Assembly: GCA_051867655.1 (NCBI GenBank)
Contig: JBJDYV010000005.1
Location: 1 to 21,398 of the forward strand
Length of the DNA stretch: 21,398 bases
DNA from: JAJPXI01 sp051867655
GTDB lineage: Bacteria; Bacillota; Clostridia; Oscillospirales; Oscillospiraceae
Reading direction: 5' to 3'
Shown: positions 15,022 to 21,398 of the stretch, in pieces
Layout: every line of letters begins with the position of its first letter
Numbering within the stretch: the stretch's first letter is position 1
Notes under the pieces: generated by a model
Database searches by the model: none
What the model was told of the DNA's origin: nothing
What the model saw: only the letters and a program-made list of their open reading frames with translations
Program-made: the position numbers and the translations under genes

Positions 15022-18000
15022 ATGATTCGAGTTTTGTGTCTGATCGCGACGGAGGACCGGCTTTGGAATATGCGCCGGGCCTTCCGCAGCCTGCAGGAAA
15101 GCCATCCCGGCCTGTTGGAGGGACGCTGCTGGTCGGTTTGGGAACTGAGCAATCATCCGGAGACGATCCCCCGGATGCTGGAGGATGCCCGGGACAGCGA
15201 CTACGCGATGGTCTACTTCCACGGCGGCGCGCAGATCCTGCCCGACTTCCATGAGATCTGGCAGCGCCTGACCGAACGCCAGCCGGTCTATTTTCAATCC
15301 TCGCTGCCGGATGAGATCTCCGAGCTTCTGCCCACCTCCGGCCTGTCGCCGGAGGAATACAAGGGAGTGCAGCGGTATTTCCGGCTGGGGGATGAGGAAA
15401 ACCTCCGGGCCATGCTGCTGCACATCGCCCACGAGCGGTTTGGGGCGGACTGTGCCGTCCCGGCGCCGAAGCCTCCGTTGGAGGAGGGCTTCTACACACC
15501 GGGCGGCGTACTCAGCGAGGAGGAGAGCCTGGCGCTGTGCCAGCGGGCGGCGGAGGGGAAACAGCCCGTGGTGGGCCTGATCCTCCACCAGAGCCAGATC
15601 GTCAACGGGAACACCCGCCATATCGACGCCGTGCTGGAGGGACTGGAGCGGGAAGGGGCCCTGGCGCTGCCCCTGTTTACCCGGATGGCCAGCGACGAGG
15701 ACGACCGGCGGGGCGTCCGGCGGGCCATGGAGCGGTATTTTGTGTACGGGGATCAGCGCCTGCCCGACGTGATCCTGGTCATGACCGGCTTTTCCCTGAC
15801 CCATATGGGCTGGCCCGGAGACGGCCTGCGGGAAATGGGGGAGAGTATCTTTGCCGGCTGGGACGTACCCGCCATCCAGGTCATGGCCACCCGGCTGACT
15901 TTGAAGGACTATCAGGAGCTGCCCCAGGGCATGGACAGCATGTCCCTGACGACCCAGATCTTTCATCCGGAACTGGACGGGCAGATCATTTCCGTCCCCT
16001 GTGCCGTGCAGGAGGTTCTGAACGAGGACGGCGTGGAGCGCAAGGTGTATCAGCCCGTTCCGGACCGGGTGGAGCGCATCTGCAAGCTGGCGGTCAACTG
16101 GGCCAAGCTGAAGCGGATGCCCCAGGAAGAAAAAAAGATCGCAATCCTGTTCAACACCATGCCGGGCAACGCGAAGATCGGCTGCGCCGAGGGCCTGGAT
16201 ACCTTTGAAAGTGTTCACCGCATGATCCAAAGACTGAAGGCGGAAGGGGTCCGGACCGCGTTCGATTTTGAGAGCGGGCAGGACATTGCGGACCGGCTGA
16301 CGGCGGGGCTGACGAACGATCTGCGCTGGATCTCGGAAGAAGCCATGCTGGAGCGGGCCGCGGCGGTGGTGGAGCCGGAGACCTGGGGAAAGTGGTTCGG
16401 AGCCGTCAGCGGGAAAATGCAGAAAGAGCTTGCAGACACCTGGGGGGAAGCCCCCGGCGAGCTGATGGCCCGGGAGGGAAAGCTGCTCATCCCCGGGATC
16501 ATCAACGGCAACATTTTCATCGGACTCCAGCCCTCCCGGGCGCTGGGGGAGCGGGCGCTGGAACTGTATCACAGCACCGACTCCACGCCGCCCTACAGCT
16601 ATCTGGCCTACTACCGCTGGCTGGAGGAGTGCTTCGGAGCCAACGCGGTTTACCACATCGGGACTCACGGATCCCTGGAGTGGCTGCCGGGCAAGGAGGT
16701 GGGCCTGAGCCGGGACTGCTACCCCGACGCCGCCCTGGGCAGCACGCCGCACCTTTATCCCTATCACATCGGCGTGACCGGGGAGGGCATCCAGGCCAAG
16801 CGCCGCAGCTGGGCGGTGATCCTGGACCACATGCCGCCCTCTCTGGATGAGGCGGAGGCCTATGAGCAGCTGGCGGTGGTGGATGAGGCCCTGAAGGAGT
16901 ACCACCAGGCCAGGCAAACGCGCCCTGCGCAGGTGCCGCAGCTGGCCCAGCGCATCTTTGACCTGGCCGTACAGGCCAAGCTGACCACCGATCTGGGCCT
17001 GACGGAGGAGAAATTCTGTTCCGATCCGGAGGGGACGGTGGACGCGATCCACCTCTGGATGGGAGAGCTGAAAAACTCCGCGGTGAAGGACGGGCTTCAC
17101 ATTTTCGGCAAGGTGCCCGAGAGAAAGCTCTATGACAACCTGCTTCGTATGCTGGTGCGGGTGCGCAACGGCAGCGTCCCCGCCCTGAATGACAGCATCC
17201 TGACCGCCCAGGGGTATGACCCGGACAGCGTCCGGGACAATCCCACGGCGAATTTCGGCGGGATCGCGGGCCTGGCCGTCTATGACGGCGCGGTCGCCGC
17301 CGCACGGCGGCTGACCGCGGCGCTGGCTCAGCGGGAATATGAACCGGACGCTGTAACAGATGTGATCGCAGCCGGGCAATTTCCCGGCCCAACGGCGGAT
17401 CTGGAGCGGGTCCTGCGCTATATGTGCGAAGTGGTCAAGGACAAGCTGGACCATATTTCCGATGAGATGGACCATCTCATCGGCGGTACCAATGGGCGCT
17501 TTGTGCCCCCGGCCCTGGGGGGAAACCCCACCCGGGGCAATGTGTCCATCCTGCCCACCGGGCGGAATTTCTATGCCAGCGATCCTTCCCAGATCCCCTC
17601 GCGGGCGGCCTGGGAGATCGGCGGCAGGCTGGCCGGGCAGATGCTGGACCAGTATGACCGGCAGGAGGGAGGCTGGCCCGAAAGCGTAGCCATGGTAGTC
17701 TGGGCGGGCAATACTCTGAAGACCTGCGGGGAAGACTTCGCGGAATGTCTGCATCTGATGGGGGTGCGTCCGGTCTATTTGGGAGAGACGACCCGGGTGC
17801 TGGGCGTGGAGCCCATCCCTCTGGCGGAGCTGGGGCGGCCCCGGCTGGATGTGACCCTGCGCATCTCCGGCCTGTTTCGGGACATGTACCCCAACCTGAT
17901 CCGGCTGATGGACCAAGCGGTGACCAAGGTGGCCGCTCTGGATGAGCCGGAGGAGATGAACTACATCAAAAAGCATATCCGGGAGGACATCGAGAAGCTG

Positions 18001-18768
18001 ACCGCTGAAGGGCTCCCGGAGGACAAGGCGCTGGACCAGTCCTATATCCGGGTCTATGGCTGCGCGCCCGGCTGCTACGGAACCGGGGTGTCTCACGTGA
18101 TTGACAGTAAGCAGTGGACGGACTTCCGGGACCTGGCGCAGGTCTTTGAGACCTGGTCCAGCTACGGCTATACCACCCGGGAGCACGGCGAAAGCCACCT
18201 CGAGGCGTTCCGCCGCCGCATGTCCACGGTGCGGGTGACCATCAAAAATGAGAGCACCGCCGAGTACGACATGCTGGACAGCGACGATTTTTACGGCTAT
18301 CACGGCGGCCTTGTGGCCTGTGTGCGGGCCAACTCCGGGAAAAAGCCCCTGTCCGTGACCGGCCACACCGACGACCCGGACCGCCCCGTCACCCGGGACA
18401 TCGACCGGGAGATGGCGCGGATCGTGCGCAGCCGCATTCTGAACCCCAAGTGGCTGGAAGGCCTGAAGCGCCACGGCTTCAAGGGCGCGCAGGAGATCGC
18501 CGCCGCGCTGGACAGCTTTTTCGGCTGGGACGCCACGGCGGAAACGGCGGAGGACTGGATGTACCAGTCCATGGCGGAGACCTTCCTGTTCGACGAGGAG
18601 ACCCGCCGGTGGATGGAACAGGTCAACCGCTGGTCCGTCCACAGTGTCAGCGAACGGCTTTTGGAGGCCCATCAGCGGGGCATGTGGAACACGGATGAAG
18701 AGACCCTTCAGCGCCTGCGCGGGATCTATATGCAGGCGGAAGGGACCATAGAGGAGGTCGGCATATGA
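15022..18768 (+). CDS. cobN: Class I chelatase large subunit 3 (CobN family)
   Basis: This 1248-residue protein is the copy closest to classical CobN in wording and length. It has HIGTHG at 545-550 followed by SLEWLPGKEVGLSRDCYPD, then GEGIQAKRRSWAVILDHMPP, PTGRN at 845-849, ELGRPRLDV at 936-944 and ISGLFRD (to 954), then LDEPEEMNY. Between the core motif and PTGRN it is longer than the other two copies. It lacks the Met-rich stretch of copy 1 and the four-Cys motif of copy 2. GAGGG at 15011-15015 precedes ATG 15022 with 6-base spacing, 9 bases after the radical SAM stop. It should bind a corrinoid or porphyrin and use the common I/D ATPase. Classical cobalt insertion is the default family function; a dechelatase role, as reported for Bacteroides HmuS, is possible. 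The symbol records the family only. Confidence 0.92.
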   Translation: MIRVLCLIATEDRLWNMRRAFRSLQESHPGLLEGRCWSVWELSNHPETIPRMLEDARDSDYAMVYFHGGAQILPDFHEIWQRLTERQPVYFQSSLPDEISELLPTSGLSPEEYKGVQRYFRLGDEENLRAMLLHIAHERFGADCAVPAPKPPLEEGFYTPGGVLSEEESLALCQRAAEGKQPVVGLILHQSQIVNGNTRHIDAVLEGLEREGALALPLFTRMASDEDDRRGVRRAMERYFVYGDQRLPDVILVMTGFSLTHMGWPGDGLREMGESIFAGWDVPAIQVMATRLTLKDYQELPQGMDSMSLTTQIFHPELDGQIISVPCAVQEVLNEDGVERKVYQPVPDRVERICKLAVNWAKLKRMPQEEKKIAILFNTMPGNAKIGCAEGLDTFESVHRMIQRLKAEGVRTAFDFESGQDIADRLTAGLTNDLRWISEEAMLERAAAVVEPETWGKWFGAVSGKMQKELADTWGEAPGELMAREGKLLIPGIINGNIFIGLQPSRALGERALELYHSTDSTPPYSYLAYYRWLEECFGANAVYHIGTHGSLEWLPGKEVGLSRDCYPDAALGSTPHLYPYHIGVTGEGIQAKRRSWAVILDHMPPSLDEAEAYEQLAVVDEALKEYHQARQTRPAQVPQLAQRIFDLAVQAKLTTDLGLTEEKFCSDPEGTVDAIHLWMGELKNSAVKDGLHIFGKVPERKLYDNLLRMLVRVRNGSVPALNDSILTAQGYDPDSVRDNPTANFGGIAGLAVYDGAVAAARRLTAALAQREYEPDAVTDVIAAGQFPGPTADLERVLRYMCEVVKDKLDHISDEMDHLIGGTNGRFVPPALGGNPTRGNVSILPTGRNFYASDPSQIPSRAAWEIGGRLAGQMLDQYDRQEGGWPESVAMVVWAGNTLKTCGEDFAECLHLMGVRPVYLGETTRVLGVEPIPLAELGRPRLDVTLRISGLFRDMYPNLIRLMDQAVTKVAALDEPEEMNYIKKHIREDIEKLTAEGLPEDKALDQSYIRVYGCAPGCYGTGVSHVIDSKQWTDFRDLAQVFETWSSYGYTTREHGESHLEAFRRRMSTVRVTIKNESTAEYDMLDSDDFYGYHGGLVACVRANSGKKPLSVTGHTDDPDRPVTRDIDREMARIVRSRILNPKWLEGLKRHGFKGAQEIAAALDSFFGWDATAETAEDWMYQSMAETFLFDEETRRWMEQVNRWSVHSVSERLLEAHQRGMWNTDEETLQRLRGIYMQAEGTIEEVGI

Positions 18769-19613
18769 TCGAGATCCAACATATTTCAAAAACCTATCCC
18801 GAGTCAAAAAACAAGGCCCTGGACGATGTTTCCCTGACCATTGAGTCCGGAGACTTTTTCGGGCTTCTGGGGCCGAACGGAGCGGGGAAAACCACCCTGA
18901 TCAGCATTTTGTCCACACTGCTGCTGCCCACGCAGGGCGAGATCCGCATTGACGGCGAAAAGCTGACGCGGAAGAGGCAGGACATCAAGCGCAAGCTGTC
19001 CCTGATCACGCAGCACAATTCCCTGCGTGGGGATATGACCATGGACGAGATTATGGAGCTGCACGGGCGGCTCTACTTCATGGACCGGAAGCGCGTCCGG
19101 GAGCGCAGCGAGGAGCTGCTGACCTTCTGCGGGCTGATCGACCACCGGAAAAAGACGGTGCGCAAGCTCTCCGGCGGCATGAAGCGGAAGCTGATGCTGT
19201 GCCGTGCGCTGCTGACGGACCCCGAGATCCTGATCCTGGACGAACCCACCATCGGACTGGATCCCGCGTCCCGGCGGCAGATGTGGGATCTGCTGCGGAC
19301 GCTGAACCGCCAGGGCATGACCATTCTGCTGACCACACACTACATCGACGAGGCGCAATACCTCTGCGGGCGCATTGCCCTGATCGATCAGGGGAAGGTC
19401 GCCCGCTTGGATACGCCGGGCAACCTGATCCGGGAGCTGGGCGAGGTGGCCATCGACGAGTTTGACGGCGACCGCACAAAAAGCGCCTTCTTTTCCCGGA
19501 AAGAAGATGCTCTTTCCTACGCCGCCGGGCTGGAAAACAAATTCATGGTGCGCAGCACCACGCTGGAAGATGTGTTCCTGAACGTGGTGGGCCGGGGATT
19601 GGAGGGCAGATGA
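18765..19613 (+). CDS. ABC-2 type transporter ATP-binding protein (DrrA-like)
   Basis: This 282-residue ATPase has Walker A GPNGAGKTT at 36-44, signature LSGGMKRKLML from 135, Walker B ILILDEPTIGLDPASRR from 155, and a switch His in LLTTHYIDEAQYL at about 192. The IGLDPASRR and THYIDEA wording is that of exporters of drugs, lipids or polysaccharides (DrrA/CcmA group), distinct from the importer ATPase at the start of the operon. The C-terminal ~70 residues contain the TTLEDVFL motif typical of the group. GAGGAGG at 18751-18757 precedes the start, which overlaps large subunit 3 by ATGA. With the next gene it probably forms an efflux pump for a product or toxic intermediate of this pathway; the cargo is not known. 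Confidence 0.92.
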   Translation: MIEIQHISKTYPESKNKALDDVSLTIESGDFFGLLGPNGAGKTTLISILSTLLLPTQGEIRIDGEKLTRKRQDIKRKLSLITQHNSLRGDMTMDEIMELHGRLYFMDRKRVRERSEELLTFCGLIDHRKKTVRKLSGGMKRKLMLCRALLTDPEILILDEPTIGLDPASRRQMWDLLRTLNRQGMTILLTTHYIDEAQYLCGRIALIDQGKVARLDTPGNLIRELGEVAIDEFDGDRTKSAFFSRKEDALSYAAGLENKFMVRSTTLEDVFLNVVGRGLEGR

Positions 19614-20371
19614 TGAAAGTGCGTACATTTTTTCATGTGATCTCCACCGTCCTCTGGGAAAAGTGGGTGGAATTCAAATTCGAGTGGATCAAGATCACGG
19701 CCTCCGGCCTGGTCAGCCCCCTGCTGTATATGATCGCGCTGGGGTGGGGTCTCGGATCTTCCAGCACAGTTACGGACCGCCCGTACATCGACTTCCTGGT
19801 GCCCGGCATTATCGCCCTGACCACCATGAATACCAGCTTCTCGGCGGTCAGCCAGCCCTTGAACGTGCAGAGAATTTTTGAGCGCTCCTTCGATCAGATC
19901 ATCATCTCTCCCACGCCCATGCCGGCGTACATCTTCGGCCAGATGCTGGGCGGCGCGCTGCGGGGGATCTACAGCGGCGTGCTGATCCTGCTGCTCTCTA
20001 TCCCCTTCGGCGCCCGCATCCATCTGAGCGTTGCCTTCTTCCTTGTTATGCTGCTCAACGGTCTTGCTTTCAGCGCCCTGGGTGTTACGGCCGCGATCGT
20101 GGCCAAAACGCACGGCGACATCGCGCGGTTCTCTTCCTTTGTGATCCTGCCCATGACCTTCCTGTGCAACACCTTTTTCCCCCTGGACCGGGTGCCGGAA
20201 TTCATCCAGGTCCTGATCAGCATTCTGCCCCTGACCCATGCCAGCAGTTCCCTGCGTTCGCTGGCGTACGGCGGCGCGCCCAGCCTGCTGAGCCTTGCCG
20301 TACTGGCAATTTATGCGGTCGTCTTTATGATCATCGCCAATGTTGTGGTGATCCGCAGAAAAAACCTGTAA
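19610..20371 (+). CDS. ABC-2 type transporter permease (DrrB-like)
   Basis: This 253-residue membrane protein has six predicted hydrophobic segments (about residues 34-50, 61-80, 107-130, 138-162, 172-192 and 224-246). The C-terminal ABC-2 signature is present as PLDRVPEFIQVLISILPLTH followed by ASSSLR. It overlaps the ATPase gene by ATGA. A second ATG at 19613 has better spacing to GGAGGG at 19601-19606, so the protein may begin one residue later. It is the membrane partner of the preceding ATPase and should export a small hydrophobic or amphipathic compound, or translocate it across the leaflet. In this operon a metal-free or modified tetrapyrrole is a reasonable but unproven cargo. Confidence 0.9.
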   Translation: MMKVRTFFHVISTVLWEKWVEFKFEWIKITASGLVSPLLYMIALGWGLGSSSTVTDRPYIDFLVPGIIALTTMNTSFSAVSQPLNVQRIFERSFDQIIISPTPMPAYIFGQMLGGALRGIYSGVLILLLSIPFGARIHLSVAFFLVMLLNGLAFSALGVTAAIVAKTHGDIARFSSFVILPMTFLCNTFFPLDRVPEFIQVLISILPLTHASSSLRSLAYGGAPSLLSLAVLAIYAVVFMIIANVVVIRRKNL

Positions 20372-20377
20372 AGGAGA
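20371..20377 (+). promoter_or_regulatory. Ribosome binding site of cbiK
   Basis: AAGGAGA begins on the last base of the permease stop codon and lies 6 bases before ATG 20384. It supports this start and continued co-transcription with the exporter genes. Confidence 0.75.
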
Positions 20378-20383
20378 AGTGCC

Positions 20384-21169
20384 ATGAAAACCGGAATTTT
20401 GATCGTCAGCTTTGGAACCACCCATCTGGACACATTGGCCAAAACGATCCAGGCGGTGGAGGAGGATCTGGCGTCGGCGTTTCCCGGCGCGTCCTGCTAC
20501 CGCGCGTTTACCAGCGGGATCGTCCGCAGCCGGCTGAAAAGCAAGTATGACATTACTGTTGACAGCGTGGAGGAAGCTCTGACCCGGATGAAGGCGGACG
20601 GCGTGAAGCGTGCGGTTGTCCAGCCCACCCTGCTCATCCCCGGCGAGGAATACGACCGGATGCGCAGTAAGGTGCTGCTGAACGCCGGGGAGATGGAGAT
20701 CGCCATGGGACTGCCTCTGCTGTGGGACGACAGCGACCTCTCCGCGGTCATGGAGATCCTGGAGCAGGCCTATCCGCGGCAGGAGGATACGGTCCTTCTG
20801 GCAATGGGACACGGAACGGAGCATGAGTCCAACTGCCTGTATGTGCGGCTTGCCCAGCGGATGAAGGAGCGGGGCGGGACGATGGCCCTTTGTACCGTGG
20901 AGGGAAAGCCCGACTTTGCGGATGCGGTCGATCAGCTTTCCGCCCAGGGCGCGCGGAAGGTGCACCTGGTTCCCCTGCTGCTGGTGGCGGGCGACCACTC
21001 CAAAAACGACATGGCCGGAGAGAGCGAAGACAGTCTGCGCGGCCTGCTGGAGAAAGCCGGTTTCGAGGTCTCTTGGTCCCTGCAGGGCCTGGGTGAGCTT
21101 CCCACGGTCCGGGAGATCTATGTCAGAAGGGCCAAAGCGGCGTATCAGTCCCTTGCAAAAGCCGAATAA
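20384..21169 (+). CDS. cbiK: Sirohydrochlorin cobaltochelatase (CbiK-like, class II chelatase)
   Basis: This 261-residue protein matches anaerobic CbiK along its length. The N-terminus is ILIVSFGTTHLDT; PTLLIPGEEYDRM (about 81-93) carries the family's acidic metal-site residues; His143 lies in MGHGTEHESN; and His205 lies in LLVAGDHSKNDMAG. These correspond to the metal-binding histidines of Salmonella CbiK (His145 and His207). There is no signal peptide, so it is cytoplasmic, unlike the periplasmic CbiK-P of Desulfovibrio. The known reaction is ATP-independent insertion of Co2+ into sirohydrochlorin in anaerobic cobalamin synthesis; CbiK proteins can also insert iron. No other cobalamin-pathway gene lies in the window. 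Its place at the end of a three-CobN operon is unusual, since CbiK and CobN are normally alternative solutions. Confidence 0.9.
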   Translation: MKTGILIVSFGTTHLDTLAKTIQAVEEDLASAFPGASCYRAFTSGIVRSRLKSKYDITVDSVEEALTRMKADGVKRAVVQPTLLIPGEEYDRMRSKVLLNAGEMEIAMGLPLLWDDSDLSAVMEILEQAYPRQEDTVLLAMGHGTEHESNCLYVRLAQRMKERGGTMALCTVEGKPDFADAVDQLSAQGARKVHLVPLLLVAGDHSKNDMAGESEDSLRGLLEKAGFEVSWSLQGLGELPTVREIYVRRAKAAYQSLAKAE

Positions 21170-21177
21170 GAGGGAAA

Positions 21178-21398
21178 TCCGCCGTTTGGGAAAATACACC
21201 GCCTGCAGAGGACATCTCGGAGGAAAGTCCGCGGAGAGCGGAACATAGAATACTGCGGGCGGCAGGCCGCGGCAAGAGCCTGAAAAATCGATTGCATTTG
21301 GCCGAAAAGCTGTTATAATCAAAAAAAGAAAAGTGAATAACGAAAAAGGACAGCTCGTCCGGCGAGAGCCGGAAGCGGAATGGGGTGAGATGCCCCGC
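21178..21398 (+). ncRNA. rnpB: RNase P RNA, 5' portion, cut by the window end (start approximate)
   Basis: The block GGAGGAAAGTCCG at 21219-21231 is the near-invariant CR-I/P4 region of bacterial RNase P RNA, preceded by a short P3-like hairpin around GCAGAGGACATCTC. Near the right edge GGAATGGGGTGAGATGCCCCGC resembles the conserved P11/P12 region. The middle (about 21270-21345) is A-rich and does not match the usual AGUGCAACAGAAA-type block well, so the molecule is divergent or this reading is partly wrong. The 3' half, including the strand that pairs with P4, lies outside the window, so folding cannot be confirmed. The 5' end is uncertain by about 20 bases. No terminator is seen between cbiK and this RNA. 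Confidence 0.65.

Noticed and set aside
14131..18807. A 1558-codon open frame on the minus strand opposite large subunit 3 and the radical SAM gene
   Set aside because: It is low-complexity in character (rich in Gln, His, Arg, Pro, Gly, Leu), has no recognisable domain, and mirrors GC-rich coding sequence with strong third-position bias. The plus-strand genes have unambiguous family motifs, so this is a shadow frame.
1..21398. CRISPR arrays, insertion sequences, tRNA genes and attachment sites
   Set aside because: I saw no regularly spaced direct repeats, no transposase-like protein, no tRNA-like cloverleaf and no terminal repeats.

Overview
The window reads as one long, tightly packed, single-strand (+) operon from a GC-rich, anaerobe-like Gram-positive bacterium. 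A gut clostridium of the Oscillospiraceae type is my best guess. That guess rests on strong AGGAGG-type ribosome binding sites, a clostridial-style lipobox, the absence of any outer-membrane receptor or TonB gene, and the gene content. No sequence search was possible, so the taxonomy is an inference.

Layout. Positions 1-3848 hold a metal-chelate (heme, corrinoid or siderophore type) ABC importer: two tandem substrate-binding proteins (the first cut by the window edge and carrying an unusual C-terminal extension), a FecCD/BtuC-type permease and its ATPase. Positions 3845-18768 hold a complete class I tetrapyrrole metal-chelatase set with an unusual stoichiometry: three different large CobN/BchH-type subunits (1177, 1209 and 1248 aa), one BchI/ChlI-type AAA+ ATPase and one BchD/ChlD-type AAA+/VWA subunit. 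A radical SAM/SPASM enzyme lies between large subunits 2 and 3. Positions 18765-20371 encode an ABC-2 (DrrAB-like) export pair. Positions 20384-21169 encode a CbiK-type (class II, ATP-independent) cobaltochelatase. The last ~220 bases look like the 5' part of RNase P RNA, running off the window.

How the genes may work together. Many neighbours overlap by 4-13 bases, so they are probably co-transcribed and partly translationally coupled. The first large chelatase subunit overlaps the importer ATPase gene by ATGA, which suggests that an imported metal-tetrapyrrole is passed to a chelatase-type machine. Class I chelatases normally insert Mg or Co into a porphyrin or corrin ring, but the CobN-like HmuS of Bacteroides is reported to act in reverse, removing iron from heme. 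My leading hypothesis is an anaerobic tetrapyrrole uptake and remodelling system: import, metal removal or exchange by three alternative large subunits sharing one I/D motor, modification by a radical SAM enzyme, export of product, and optional cobalt insertion by CbiK. The conservative alternative is a cobalamin-related cobalt chelatase locus. The sequence establishes the families but does not reveal the metal, the ring or the direction of the reaction.
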